Assembly: GCF_001824475.1 (NCBI RefSeq)
Contig: NZ_MHXN01000014.1
Span: 350,781-414,780 of the forward strand
DNA length: 64,000 bases
Reading direction: 5' to 3'
Source: Phenylobacterium sp. RIFCSPHIGHO2_01_FULL_69_31
GTDB taxonomy: Bacteria > Pseudomonadota > Alphaproteobacteria > Caulobacterales > Caulobacteraceae
The notes below the pieces were generated by a model. The model had not been told where the DNA came from and did no database searches. It saw only the letters and a program-made list of their open reading frames with translations. This document shows, piece by piece, positions 37,960 to 47,378 of the stretch; the first letter of the stretch is position 1, and each line of letters opens with the position of its first letter. Made by a program: the position numbers and the translations under genes.

Positions 37960-40497
37960 ATGCGACGGTTCACGACTTCGGTAAGCGGCCTGGCGCTGGC
38001 CTCGGTTCTGGCGGCGGGTCCCGCCGCGGCGCAGCAGGTGGACGAACTGGTCGTCACCGGCCAGCGGCTGTCGCAGCAGCGCGCCATCGAGACGAAGCGC
38101 GAGGCCCTGGGCGTCGTGGACGCCATCTCTGCCGACGACATCGGCCGGCTCGCGGACAAGAACGTGGCCGAGAACCTGGAACGCCTGCCGGCCATCGGCG
38201 TGGCCTACGACCAGGGGGAGGGCCGGTATGTCTCGATCCGCGGCACCCCCTCGGCGCTGAACAATGTGACGCTGAACGGTGTCGAGGTCGGCAATCCCGA
38301 CGGCGACAGCCGGGCGCTTCCGCTGGACGTAATCAGCGGCCAGCTCCTCGGCCGGCTCGAGGTGCTGAAGGCCGTGACGGCGGACCGTGACGCCCAAGGC
38401 ATCGGCGGCACGATCAACCTCGTAACCCAGTCGCCGTTCGACCTGCGGCAGGATCGGATCGCCCAGCTCCGGGCCCAGGTCGGCTACCAGGAGTTCAACG
38501 AGAAGTACCCGGTGCAGGGCGACCTCACGCTCGGCGGCGTGATCGGGAACTGGGGCGCGTTGCTGGGCGTCAGCTATTCCCAGCGCAAGTACCGGTCTGA
38601 CGGCCTGTTTCCGGACGACTGGCGCACCGTGCCCGGCGTGGCGCGGGGCGGCTTGCCGATCAATCTGAAGTACACGAACTACACCCTCGACCGCGAACGC
38701 ATCGGCGTCAGCGGGACGGTGGAGTACAAGCCCTCCGACGACAGCCGGTTCTATTTCCGCGGGCTGTGGTCGCGCTTCACCGAGGACGAGTACCGCCAGC
38801 GCTTCCGCCTCGACTTCGCCTCCAACCTCGCGAACGTCACGCTGAACAGCGCCGGGACCGGCGGGGTCGCCCGCAACGTCGAGGCCCGCCAGGACCTCCG
38901 CACCGAGTACAAGGAAAAGTCGATCTCCAGCTTCCAGCTCGGGGCCGAGCACGAGCGGGGGCCCTGGCGGATCGATTACGACGTCTCGTGGGGCTTCAAC
39001 GAGCTGATCGAGCCCAACGAGCTGTGGCTGTTCCGGGGCGGCGCGGCCACCGTCGACTTCGACATGCAGCCCCTGCTGTACACCGCCACGCCCCGGAATC
39101 TGGCGGCGAGCGACCTGGGCTTCCGGCAGTACACCGTCCAGGACGAGACCGGCGAGGAGACCAACAAGGCCGCCCGCTTCGACCTGCGCCGCGACATCGA
39201 CATCGGCGAGGACAGCTTCTTCAAGATCGGCGCGAAGATCCGCGAGACCGACAAGAAGTTCGACGGCCGCACCGACATCTACGAGCGCGGAACCACGGCC
39301 AACCGCTTCACCCTGGCCGACTTCGGTCTCCAGGGGCCGAACATGGACGTGTCCCTGGGCGAGGCGACCTATGTCAGCCAGTTCGTCATCGACGAGGAGG
39401 CCATCAAGGCTTTCACGGCGGCGAACCTCGGCGGGCCCCGGATGGTGCGGAACAATTCGACCAGCCTCTCCAACGACACGCTGAGCGACTACAGCCTGAC
39501 CGAACGCGTGCTGGCTGGCTACGCCATGGCCAATATCGACTTCGGCGCGGTGAGCCTCCTCGCCGGCTGGCGTGTGGAGCGGACCGAGACGGACGTCCGC
39601 GGGTTCCTGCTCACGGGCGGTGTGGTCAAGCCGGTGACCCGGTCGGGCGAGTACAGCGACTTCCTGCCGAACCTGCACCTGCGCTGGGAGCCGCGCGAGG
39701 ACGTGGTGGCCCGCGCCGCCTACACCCACACCATCGGCCGGCCCCAGTATCCGCAGCTGCGTCCGGGCGGCCTGCTGACCGTCGTGACCAATCCGGACGG
39801 CACGCTGGACGGCGATCTTTCCGAAGGCAACGTGGACCTGAAGCCGTTCCGGTCCGAGAACTTCGACCTGTCGGTGGAATGGTACTTCGCCCCGGGCGGC
39901 CTCGTCTCGGCGGGCGCGTTCCTGAAACGGATCGAGGACCCGATCTTCAGCTTCCGCGAAACCCAGACCGGCGTGACGCTGGATGGCCGCACCTTCACCC
40001 GTTTGGCCTACACCCAGCCGCGCAACGCCGAGGACGGTGAGATCCGTGGGGTGGAGCTGCAGTACCAGCAGCAGTTCACCTTCCTGCCGGGGCTCTGGAG
40101 CGGCTTCGGGGTGTCGGGCAACGTCACCTTCACCGACTCCGAACTGACCGTTCCGGGCCGGGGCGAGCTGCCGTTCCTCGGCCAGTCCGACCTGCTCTGG
40201 GGCGCCCAGCTCTTCTACCAGAAGGGTCGGATCGAGGCGGCGCTGTCGTACCACCACACGGGCAAGGCCCCGCAGTCCATCGGCAGCAACACCGACGCCG
40301 ACACCTTCGATGACGACTACCGCCGACTGAACGCCAAGGTAAGCTATGCGGTGACCGACCGTATCGAGGTGTTCGTGGACCTGCAGAACCTGACCGACGA
40401 GAAACTGCGCGAGTACCAGGCGGGCCGCGAGGACTGGCTCACCAACTACGAGCGCTACAAGCGCACGTACTACGTGGGGCTCTCTGCGCGGTGGTAG
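37960..40497 (+). CDS. TonB-dependent receptor, first gene of a phosphorus-acquisition operon
   Basis: An outer-membrane receptor of 845 residues of the Caulobacter-type TIGR01782 class. The signal peptide is TTSVSGLALASVLAAGPAAAQQ; the TonB box region is QVDELVVTGQRLSQQRAIETKR. The plug has SIRGTPSALNNVTLNGVEVGNPDG, RLEVLKAVTADRDAQGIGGTINLVT. The barrel ends YYVGLSARW with a terminal aromatic. The start is the ATG at 37960 with a GGGGGG site upstream; the frame also opens at 37897, inside the repeats. Its stop overlaps the next gene (PhoD-type phosphatase) by 7 bases, which ties it to phosphate-ester or phosphonate uptake. Substrate is inferred only from the neighbours. Confidence 0.93.
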   Translation: MRRFTTSVSGLALASVLAAGPAAAQQVDELVVTGQRLSQQRAIETKREALGVVDAISADDIGRLADKNVAENLERLPAIGVAYDQGEGRYVSIRGTPSALNNVTLNGVEVGNPDGDSRALPLDVISGQLLGRLEVLKAVTADRDAQGIGGTINLVTQSPFDLRQDRIAQLRAQVGYQEFNEKYPVQGDLTLGGVIGNWGALLGVSYSQRKYRSDGLFPDDWRTVPGVARGGLPINLKYTNYTLDRERIGVSGTVEYKPSDDSRFYFRGLWSRFTEDEYRQRFRLDFASNLANVTLNSAGTGGVARNVEARQDLRTEYKEKSISSFQLGAEHERGPWRIDYDVSWGFNELIEPNELWLFRGGAATVDFDMQPLLYTATPRNLAASDLGFRQYTVQDETGEETNKAARFDLRRDIDIGEDSFFKIGAKIRETDKKFDGRTDIYERGTTANRFTLADFGLQGPNMDVSLGEATYVSQFVIDEEAIKAFTAANLGGPRMVRNNSTSLSNDTLSDYSLTERVLAGYAMANIDFGAVSLLAGWRVERTETDVRGFLLTGGVVKPVTRSGEYSDFLPNLHLRWEPREDVVARAAYTHTIGRPQYPQLRPGGLLTVVTNPDGTLDGDLSEGNVDLKPFRSENFDLSVEWYFAPGGLVSAGAFLKRIEDPIFSFRETQTGVTLDGRTFTRLAYTQPRNAEDGEIRGVELQYQQQFTFLPGLWSGFGVSGNVTFTDSELTVPGRGELPFLGQSDLLWGAQLFYQKGRIEAALSYHHTGKAPQSIGSNTDADTFDDDYRRLNAKVSYAVTDRIEVFVDLQNLTDEKLREYQAGREDWLTNYERYKRTYYVGLSARW

Positions 40498-42029
40498 ACG
40501 GCTCGACCCGTCGCCGCCTGCTCGTCCAGGCCGCCGCCCTGGCCGGCGCGGCGCTGTCGCCGGCGGCGTGGACACCTGCCGTCGCGCAGACCCGGCTGGC
40601 CGACTATCCGTTCCGCGTCGGGATCGCCTCGGGGGAGCCCGAGCCGGACGGGGTCGTGCTCTGGACGCGCCTGGTCGTCGATCCCCAGGCGATGGACGGC
40701 GGAATGGGGGCCGCGCCGGTCCGCGTGGACTGGGAGATCGCCGAGGACGAGGGCCTGCGCAAGGTGGTGCGGCGCGGCCGGGCCCTGGCCGTGGCCGAGG
40801 CCGGCCATTCGGTCCACGTCGAGGTCGCGGGCCTCAGGCCCGACCGCCGCTACTTCTACCGCTTCACCGCGGGCGGCCACGCCAGCCCGGTGGGCCGCAC
40901 CCGCACGGCGCCTGAGCGCGACGCCCGGGTCGACAGGCTGCGGATCGCCTACGGCTCCTGCCAGAAATACGAGTCCGGCTTCTACGCCGCGCACGCGCAT
41001 CTGGCCGACGAAGACCCGGATCTGGTGCTCTTCCTGGGCGACTACATCTACGAGAAGGCGGCGGCCAAGGAGGCCGTGAGGTACCATCCGCCCGTGGAGG
41101 CCCGCGACCTCGCCAGCTACCGCCAGCGCTACGCCTGGTACAAGGCCGACGCCGACCTGCAGGCGGCCCACGCGGCCGCGCCCTGGGTAGTCATGTGGGA
41201 CGACCACGAGGTCGCCAACGACTACGGCGGCGACCAGGACCGCACCAATCCGCCGGCCGCCCTGTTCCTGCAGCGGCGGGCCGCCGCCTACCAGGCCTAC
41301 TACGAGAACATGCCGCTGCGCCGGGCTGTTAAGCCGGTGGGCCCGGACATGCGTCTCTATCGGGCGGTGGACTGGGGGCGGCTGGCGCGGCTCGCGATCC
41401 TCGACGACCGCCAGTTCCGGGCGCCCCGTAGCTGCGACGGCCAGTCGAATGGCAAGCTGATCCCCGCCGCATGCCCCGAGCGCAGCGATCCGAAGCGGTC
41501 GCTGCTGGGCGAGCGGCAGGAGGCCTGGCTGTCCGGCCAGCTGCGCGACACGCCCGCCCTCTGGAACCTGCTAGGGCAGCAGACCCTGATGAACGAGGTG
41601 ATCACACCTGACGGTCGGGTCAGCAACGATGGCTGGGACGGCTACGCCCAGACCCGCCGCCGCATCCTGGAAGGCTGGCGGGACCACAAGGTGTCGAACC
41701 CGGTCGTGTTGGGCGGCGACGTCCACACGTTCTTCGCCGCCGACCTGTCGCTGGAGCCGGGCGGCAAGCCGATCGCCAGCGAGTTCGTCGGCGGCTCGAT
41801 TAGCTCGCTCGGCCGCTCACGCGAGATCGTCCAGGGCATGATGACCATCAACCCCCAGATCAGGTTCGGCGACGGAGACACCCGCGGCTACGGCCTGGTG
41901 GACATCACCGCCCGAGAATGCGCGGTCACCTTCCGCGGCGTTGAGAATGCGCTGGCGCCCAAATCGCCCGTCCGCGACCTGGCGAAATTCGTGGTCGAGG
42001 ACGGCAGGGCGGGGTTGAACAATGCTTGA
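40491..42029 (+). CDS. phoD: PhoD-family alkaline phosphatase/phosphodiesterase
   Basis: A 512-residue exported phosphatase of the PhoD family. The Tat signal is STRRRLLVQAAALAGAALSPAA with cleavage near AVAQ. An N-terminal Ig-like domain (FRVGIASGEPEPDGVVLWTRLV) is followed by the metallophosphoesterase domain: YGSCQKYESGFYAAHAHLADEDPDLVLFLGDYIYE, VMWDDHEVANDYGG, LLGQQTLMNEV and NPVVLGGDVHTFFAADL, which carry the His/Asp metal ligands of the Ca/Fe site. PhoD proteins cleave phosphomonoesters and diesters in the periplasm, often under phosphate limitation. The GTG at 40491 precedes the receptor's stop, so translation is coupled; the gene overlaps the next by 8 bases. Confidence 0.93.
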   Translation: MVDGSTRRRLLVQAAALAGAALSPAAWTPAVAQTRLADYPFRVGIASGEPEPDGVVLWTRLVVDPQAMDGGMGAAPVRVDWEIAEDEGLRKVVRRGRALAVAEAGHSVHVEVAGLRPDRRYFYRFTAGGHASPVGRTRTAPERDARVDRLRIAYGSCQKYESGFYAAHAHLADEDPDLVLFLGDYIYEKAAAKEAVRYHPPVEARDLASYRQRYAWYKADADLQAAHAAAPWVVMWDDHEVANDYGGDQDRTNPPAALFLQRRAAAYQAYYENMPLRRAVKPVGPDMRLYRAVDWGRLARLAILDDRQFRAPRSCDGQSNGKLIPAACPERSDPKRSLLGERQEAWLSGQLRDTPALWNLLGQQTLMNEVITPDGRVSNDGWDGYAQTRRRILEGWRDHKVSNPVVLGGDVHTFFAADLSLEPGGKPIASEFVGGSISSLGRSREIVQGMMTINPQIRFGDGDTRGYGLVDITARECAVTFRGVENALAPKSPVRDLAKFVVEDGRAGLNNA

Positions 42030-42798
42030 GTTCCTGGCCGCCGCCGTCCTGGCGCTCAGCCCGGCCGAGACGCTATCGCGCCTGCCCGCGCCCGAGGCGA
42101 ACCAGGGCGTGGCGGTGGACCCAGCCTTCATCTACGCCGTCGATAACTCCACCATCGCGAAGTACGACCGCGCCACCGGCCAGAAGGTGGCCGCCTGGGC
42201 GGGCGATCCGGCGACCTTCCCCCACCTGAACTCCTGCGCCGTCATGGGTCCGGAGCTGGTCTGCGCCAGCTCGAACTATCCCAGCCTGCCGATGCAGGGC
42301 TCGGTGGAGGTGTTCGACCCGGCGGCCATGACCCACCTGCGATCCATCGCCATCGCGCCGCAGCCGGGCTCCCTGACCTGGGTCGACCGGCGGGCCGACG
42401 GGTGGTGGGCCTGTTTCGCCAACTACGACGGCCGCGGCGGCCAGGCCGGCCGCGACCACCGCTTCACCACCCTCTTGCGCTATGACGACAAGTGGAAGGT
42501 GACCGGTGTCTGGACCTTCCCCGACAGCGTCCTGGCCCGGTTCAAGCCGAAGAGCGCCTCCGGCGGGGCCTGGGGCGCGGACGGCCGCCTGTACGTCACC
42601 GGCCACGACCTGCCGGAGGTCTATGTCCTGGAGCTGCCGCGGATCGGCTCGGTGCTGAAGCACGTGGCCACCATCCCGGTTGCGGTCGAGGGCCAGGCCA
42701 TCGCCTTCGACCGCAGCGCGGACCGGGTGCTCTTCGGGATCAGCCGCGCGAAACGCGAGGTGGTGGCGATGAAGCTGCCGCCGGTGGAGGCGAAATGA
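42022..42798 (+). CDS. Exported protein with beta-propeller-like repeats, third gene of the phosphorus operon
   Basis: A 258-residue protein that starts with a short hydrophobic leader ([19 protein letters not shown]). The body has repeated strand patterns of the type [57 protein letters not shown] and [18 protein letters not shown], which suggests a small propeller of four to six blades. Two Cys ([14 protein letters not shown]) may form a disulphide. No family name is offered with confidence. It overlaps phoD by 8 bases and phnD by 4 (ATGA), so it is a fixed member of the operon and could be a binding or accessory protein. Confidence 0.75.
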   Translation: MLEFLAAAVLALSPAETLSRLPAPEANQGVAVDPAFIYAVDNSTIAKYDRATGQKVAAWAGDPATFPHLNSCAVMGPELVCASSNYPSLPMQGSVEVFDPAAMTHLRSIAIAPQPGSLTWVDRRADGWWACFANYDGRGGQAGRDHRFTTLLRYDDKWKVTGVWTFPDSVLARFKPKSASGGAWGADGRLYVTGHDLPEVYVLELPRIGSVLKHVATIPVAVEGQAIAFDRSADRVLFGISRAKREVVAMKLPPVEAK

Positions 42799-43781
42799 AC
42801 CGCAGACTGATCCTCGCCCTCGCTGGTGCCGCCGTCCTGGCTGGCTGCGGCCAGTCCCAGCCCGCGGCCGAGCGCAAGGAGATCGTCTTCTCGATCCTGT
42901 CGGCCGAGAGCCAGACCAGCGCCGAGGCCGATTGGGCGCCCTTCCTCGCCGACATGTCCAAGGCGGTGGGGCGGCCCGTGAAGGCGTTCTACGGCTCGAA
43001 CTACACGGCCCTGATCGAGGCCATGCGGTTCAGGCAGACCGACCTCGGCTGGTTCACCAACCAGTCGGGCTTGGAGGCCGTGCGCCGCGCCAATGGCGAG
43101 GTCTTCGCCCGCTCGGTGAACCCCAGCGGCATCGACGGCTACGAGGCGGTGATCATCATCAAGGCCGGCTCGGGTCTCACCCTCGACCGCATCCTGAAGT
43201 GCGACCGGACGCTCAACTTCGGCATGGGCGACCCCAAGTCCACCTCAGGCACCCTGGCGCCGATGACCTACCTGTTCGCGCCGCGCAACCTCGACCCGTC
43301 CAACTGCTTCAAGACCGTCCGTTCGGCCAACCACGAGACCAATCTGTTCTCGGTCTCGGGCGGCCTGCTGGACGCGGCCACCAACAACACCGCCTCCATG
43401 GACCGGCTGAAACTGTTGGACACCGACGTGGCGCGCAACACGCTGAAGAACGTCGAGATCGTCTGGCGCTCGCCGCGCATTCCGGAGGATCCGCTGGTCT
43501 GGCGGAAGGACCTGGACCCGGCGCTGCGCAAGAAGCTCGGCGACTTCATCTTCAGCTATGGCGTCGGCGACACGCCCGAGGCCGCCCGCCAGCGCGCGAT
43601 CCTGGAAAAGATCCAGACCAAGCCCTTCGTCGTCGCCGACGACAGCCACCTGATCCCGGTGCGCGAGATGGAGGCCACCGGCCAGCTCATCGAGGCCCGC
43701 AACCGCAAGGACGCCGCCGCCGAGGCCAAGGCCCAGGCCGCCCTGGCCCAGATCGCCAAGGAGCGGGCGGCGGCGCCTTAG
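42795..43781 (+). CDS. phnD: PhnD-type phosphonate/phosphate-ester-binding lipoprotein
   Basis: A 328-residue periplasmic binding protein of the PhnD/PtxB/PstS-like group. The lipobox is [10 protein letters not shown], so it is anchored in a membrane. Ligand-site motifs include [27 protein letters not shown], the phosphate-gripping [15 protein letters not shown] and [14 protein letters not shown]. Cys residues in [10 protein letters not shown] and SNCFKTV probably form the usual disulphide. In other bacteria PhnD delivers phosphonate or phosphite to the PhnCE ABC importer, but no permease or ATPase gene is in this operon. The ATG at 42795 overlaps the previous stop. It ends by TTAG overlap with the convergent thioesterase. 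Confidence 0.92.
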   Translation: MNRRLILALAGAAVLAGCGQSQPAAERKEIVFSILSAESQTSAEADWAPFLADMSKAVGRPVKAFYGSNYTALIEAMRFRQTDLGWFTNQSGLEAVRRANGEVFARSVNPSGIDGYEAVIIIKAGSGLTLDRILKCDRTLNFGMGDPKSTSGTLAPMTYLFAPRNLDPSNCFKTVRSANHETNLFSVSGGLLDAATNNTASMDRLKLLDTDVARNTLKNVEIVWRSPRIPEDPLVWRKDLDPALRKKLGDFIFSYGVGDTPEAARQRAILEKIQTKPFVVADDSHLIPVREMEATGQLIEARNRKDAAAEAKAQAALAQIAKERAAAP

Positions 43782-44200
43782 GGCTCTTCGTTCCGCATCA
43801 GGAAGTGCCCCGTCAGCCCGGCGATCGGCTGGGCCCGGCTGTCCTGCCAGGCCTCGACCTGCACATTGGCCACCCGGCGGCCGACCTTGCGCAGGATGGC
43901 CCGGGCGTAGGTGTCCTGGGCCCGCCCCGAGCGCAGGTACTCGATGGTGATGTCGATGGTCTTGGGCACCCGCTGGCCGGGCTGGGCGAGCGACAGCTGC
44001 GCCAGGGCGGTCAGCTCCATGAAGGCCCCCAGCGCCCCGCCGTGCAGGGCCGGCAGGATCGGGTTGCCGATCAGCGTCCGCTGGAACGGCAGCACGGCGG
44101 TCATCTCGTCGCCCGCCAGCTCCACCCGCATGCCGAGGAAGCGGACGTAGGGCACCTTCTGCAGGAAGGCGTCGAGGCTCTGGATCGCGGTGTCCTCCAT
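43778..44200 (-). CDS. PaaI-like hotdog thioesterase (downstream copy)
   Basis: A 140-residue hotdog-fold thioesterase. The central helix region is [21 protein letters not shown], with the catalytic Asp/Glu in the GALGAFME stretch and HGG typical of the PaaI group. [23 protein letters not shown] is the family strand 2/3 and VANVQVEAW the next. It is cytoplasmic and hydrolyses acyl- or aryl-CoA esters of unknown chain. It lies 4 bases downstream of a second hotdog gene in the same direction, and the pair could work as a heteromer. It ends in a TTAG overlap with phnD. Confidence 0.88.
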   Translation of the reverse strand: MEDTAIQSLDAFLQKVPYVRFLGMRVELAGDEMTAVLPFQRTLIGNPILPALHGGALGAFMELTALAQLSLAQPGQRVPKTIDITIEYLRSGRAQDTYARAILRKVGRRVANVQVEAWQDSRAQPIAGLTGHFLMRNEEP

Positions 44201-44204
44201 CGGC

Positions 44205-44651
44205 TCAGCCCTTCAGCGGCTGGGCGCGGGTGTTGAGCATGAACGCCGCCTGGGCCGTCGCCACCAGGTCGCCGCGCTCCACATCCCAGGCCTCGGCGCG
44301 CACGAAGCCGACCGTGCGGGTCAGGCGGTAGGCGTGCGCCTCGGCGGTGACGCCCGTCCGCGGCGCGGCGGGCCGCAGGTAGTCGATCCGCAGGTCCAGT
44401 GTGGCGATGGGCGTGAGCTCGCCCATGGCCGAATTGATCGCCAGGCCGCAGGTGTGGTCGATCAGCGCCGTGACCACGCCCGAGGCGATCACCCCGGTCT
44501 CAGGGTCGCCCACCAACTCCTCGCGCCACGGGGCGGACATCACGCCGCGACCCTTCTCGACGGAGACCAGCGAGAGCCCCAGCGCGTCGGCGTGGGGCGC
44601 CATCAGCATCCGCTCGGGCAGCGGGGCAGTGTTGAAGTCGGACATGCCCAC
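44205..44651 (-). CDS. PaaI-like hotdog thioesterase (upstream copy)
   Basis: A 148-residue relative of the next gene, again of the PaaI/DUF4442-like hotdog group (GVIASGVVTALIDHTCGLAIN, ATLDLRIDYLRPAAPRTGVTAEA, VRAEAWDVERGDLVATAQAAFML). Helix residue Asp in ALIDHTCG is at the catalytic position of this subgroup. It and the downstream copy have diverged too far to be a recent duplication. It starts with ATG at 44651, divergent from the DNA exonuclease gene with an 81-base gap. No specific substrate can be named. Confidence 0.88.
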   Translation of the reverse strand: MGMSDFNTAPLPERMLMAPHADALGLSLVSVEKGRGVMSAPWREELVGDPETGVIASGVVTALIDHTCGLAINSAMGELTPIATLDLRIDYLRPAAPRTGVTAEAHAYRLTRTVGFVRAEAWDVERGDLVATAQAAFMLNTRAQPLKG

Positions 44652-44732
44652 CGGCCTAGGGACTGACGGGCGGGGAAGTCAATGATCCAGGGTCTGGGCG
44701 GAGCCTTCGCCGCGCCCCTACATTGAACAGCG

Positions 44733-45740
44733 ATGATCCGGCCCCAGGACCTTCTCTGCCCCAAGCCCGAGGGCCTCTACTGCGCGCCCGGCGACTTCTA
44801 CATCGACCCCGTGCGCCCGGTGGACCGGGCGGTGATCACCCACGGCCACGCCGACCACGCCCGCGCCGGCCATGGGGCCGTACTGGCGACGCCGCAGACC
44901 CTGGACATCATGGGTGAGCGCTACGGGGCGGACTTCGCTCAGGCCAGACAGCCGGCCGCCTACGGCGAGGCTATCGCCCGCGACGAGGTGGAGGTGACGC
45001 TGGTCCCCGCCGGCCACGTTCTGGGATCCGCCCAGGCGGTGGTGCGATGGAAGGGCCTGACCATGGTCGTCAGCGGGGACTACAAGCGTCGCCGGGACCC
45101 GACATGCCCGCCGTTCGAGCCCGTCCCCTGCGACGTCTTCATCTCGGAGGCGACGTTCGGCCTGCCGGTGTTCCGCCACCCCGACGACCGCGAGGAGGTC
45201 GCCCGCCTGCTGCGCTCGGTCGCCCAGTTCCCGGAGCGCAGCCACATCGTCGGCGCCTATGCCCTGGGCAAGGCCCAGCGGATCATCCGCCTGCTGCGCG
45301 AGGCCGGCTGGGACCGGACAATCTACGTCCACGGCGCGCTGGAGCGGCTGAACGCCCTCTATGAGCGCCACGGCATCGACCTGGGCCCGCTGGCCCCGGC
45401 CACCACGGCCAAGAAGGCCGAGTTCGCCGGCCAGATCATCGTCGCCCCACCCTCGGCCATGCAGGACCGCTGGAGCCGCCGGTTCCCCGAGCCCGTCGCC
45501 GCCTTCGCCTCCGGCTGGATGCAGATCCGCGCCCGCGCCCGCCAGAAGGGCGTGGAGCTCCCTCTGGTGATCTCCGACCACGCCGACTGGGACGAGCTGA
45601 CCGCCACGATCGATGAACTGCGCCCGGGAGAGCTCTGGATCACCCACGGCCGCGAGGAGGCCCTGGCCCGCTGGGCCAGCCTGCACGACATCCCGGCCCG
45701 CGCCCTAGCCCTCGTGGGCTACGAAGACGAGGAGGAGTAG
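44733..45740 (+). CDS. Ligase-associated DNA exonuclease, metallo-beta-lactamase fold
   Basis: A 335-residue enzyme of the beta-CASP/MBL group called ligase-associated exonuclease (TIGR04122 type). The metal motif is VITHGHADHARAGH, followed by VPAGHVLGSAQAV, VSGDYKRRRDPTC, the beta-CASP region PVFRHPDDREEV, VHGALERLN, and a late HAD site in ISDHADWDEL and ITHGREEAL. In many proteobacteria it is encoded beside an ATP-dependent ligase, an Lhr-like helicase and a phosphoesterase, a presumed DNA-repair set. Here the ligase follows after 5 bases. The start at 44733 has the expected MIRPQDLLCPKPEGLYC. Confidence 0.92.
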   Translation: MIRPQDLLCPKPEGLYCAPGDFYIDPVRPVDRAVITHGHADHARAGHGAVLATPQTLDIMGERYGADFAQARQPAAYGEAIARDEVEVTLVPAGHVLGSAQAVVRWKGLTMVVSGDYKRRRDPTCPPFEPVPCDVFISEATFGLPVFRHPDDREEVARLLRSVAQFPERSHIVGAYALGKAQRIIRLLREAGWDRTIYVHGALERLNALYERHGIDLGPLAPATTAKKAEFAGQIIVAPPSAMQDRWSRRFPEPVAAFASGWMQIRARARQKGVELPLVISDHADWDELTATIDELRPGELWITHGREEALARWASLHDIPARALALVGYEDEEE

Positions 45741-45745
45741 GGCCG

Positions 45746-47368
45746 GTGCGCGCCTTCGCCGAACTGCTCGACCGCCTGTCGCTGACGTCCTCGCGGAACG
45801 CCAAGTTGACGATGGTGCGCGACTACCTGCGCGACACGCCCGACCCGGACCGCGGCTGGGCTCTGGCGGCCCTGACCGGCGAACTCAGCTTCGACGCCGC
45901 CAAGCCCGCCTTCATCCGCAAGGCGGTGGAAGAGCGGATGGATCCGCAGCTCTTCCGCTGGAGCTACGATTACGTGGGCGACCTGGCCGAGGCCGTCTCG
46001 CTGGTCTGGCCCGCGCGGCCCGGCGCGAACCGCGAGCCGGAGCTCAGCGAGGTGATCGAGGCCCTGCGCACCGCCACCCGGCCGGAGGTACAGCGGCTGA
46101 TCGAGGGTTGGCTGGACGCCATGCGCGAACCGCGCGAGCGCTGGGCCCTGCTGAAGCTGATGACGGGGGCCCTGCGCGTGGGCCTGACCGCCCGCCTCGC
46201 CAAGCGCGCGGCCGCGGAGATGGGCGGCGTCGATCCGGCCGAGATCGAGGAGCTGTGGCACGCCCTGCATCCTCCGTACGAGGACCTGTTCGCCTGGCTG
46301 GAAGGCCGCTCGGACAAGCCGTCCGCGGAGAATCCGGCGCGCTTCCGGCCCGTGATGCTGGCCCAGGCCATCGACGAGGCGGTGGACTTCGCCAAGCTGG
46401 ACCCGGTCGACTACGCTGCCGAGTGGAAGTGGGACGGCATCCGGGTGCAGGCGGCGCACGAGGGCGGCCTGCGCCGACTCTACACCCGCACCGGGGACGA
46501 CATCTCCCGCACCTTTCCCGACGTCCTGGACGCCCTCGACGACGAGGGGGTGATCGACGGGGAGCTGCTGGTGATCCGCGACGGCCGGGTCGCGCCCTTC
46601 GCCGACCTGCAGCAGCGGCTGAACCGCAAGACGGTGGATGCCAAGCTGATGGCCGCCTATCCGGCCGCGATCCGCGCCTACGACCTGCTGCAGGACGGCC
46701 CCGATGACACCCGCGGCCTGCCGCTCACCGAACGGCGCCGGCGGCTCGAGGCCTTCGTGGCGCGCCAGGCCAGCCCGCGCATCGACCTGTCGCCCATGCA
46801 GCCGTTCCAGACCTGGGCCGAGGTCGCCGACCTGCGCGCCGCCCCGCCGGAGGGCGATCCCCAGGTCGCCGAAGGCCTGATGCTGAAACGGTGGGACGCG
46901 CCCTACGTCGCCGGCCGGCCCAAGGGGCCGTGGTTCAAGTGGAAGCGCGACCCGTTCCTGATCGACGCGGTCCTGATGTACGCCCAGCGCGGCCACGGAA
47001 AGCGGTCCAGCTACTACTCGGACTACACCTTCGGCGTCTGGAACGCGGACGAGCTCGGCCAGCGGGCGCTGACGCCCGTGGGCAAGGCCTATTTCGGCTT
47101 TACCGACGAGGAGCTGCGGCAGATCGACAAGTTCGTTCGCGACAACACCGTCGAGCGGTTCGGCCCGGTGCGCTCGGTGCGCGCCGAGCCCCACAAGGGC
47201 CTGGTGTTCGAGGTCGCCTTCGAGGGCCTGCAGCGCTCGACCCGGCACAAGTCGGGCGTCGCCATGCGCTTTCCCCGCATCAGCCGCATCCGCTGGGACA
47301 AGCCGCCGGGCGAGGCCGACGAGCTGGACGCCCTGGAACGGCTGCTGGTCCAGATGGAGGGCCGCTGA
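45746..47368 (+). CDS. ATP-dependent DNA ligase, PP_1105 family
   Basis: A 540-residue ligase with an N-terminal helical DNA-binding domain (about 1-200), the nucleotidyltransferase core with AMP-lysine in EWKWDGIRVQ, DGELLVIRDG, EGLMLKRWDAPY and KWKRDP (motifs III to V), and a C-terminal OB fold (RFGPVRSVRAEPHKGLVFEVAFEGLQ). It is not the NAD-dependent LigA. The start is GTG at 45746, 5 bases after the exonuclease stop, so the genes are coupled. It ends 10 bases from gmhB on the other strand, and the helicase (Lhr-like) and PdeM-type phosphoesterase usually found with this pair are not in the window. Confidence 0.94.
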   Translation: MRAFAELLDRLSLTSSRNAKLTMVRDYLRDTPDPDRGWALAALTGELSFDAAKPAFIRKAVEERMDPQLFRWSYDYVGDLAEAVSLVWPARPGANREPELSEVIEALRTATRPEVQRLIEGWLDAMREPRERWALLKLMTGALRVGLTARLAKRAAAEMGGVDPAEIEELWHALHPPYEDLFAWLEGRSDKPSAENPARFRPVMLAQAIDEAVDFAKLDPVDYAAEWKWDGIRVQAAHEGGLRRLYTRTGDDISRTFPDVLDALDDEGVIDGELLVIRDGRVAPFADLQQRLNRKTVDAKLMAAYPAAIRAYDLLQDGPDDTRGLPLTERRRRLEAFVARQASPRIDLSPMQPFQTWAEVADLRAAPPEGDPQVAEGLMLKRWDAPYVAGRPKGPWFKWKRDPFLIDAVLMYAQRGHGKRSSYYSDYTFGVWNADELGQRALTPVGKAYFGFTDEELRQIDKFVRDNTVERFGPVRSVRAEPHKGLVFEVAFEGLQRSTRHKSGVAMRFPRISRIRWDKPPGEADELDALERLLVQMEGR

Positions 47369-47378
47369 CCGACGGCCC

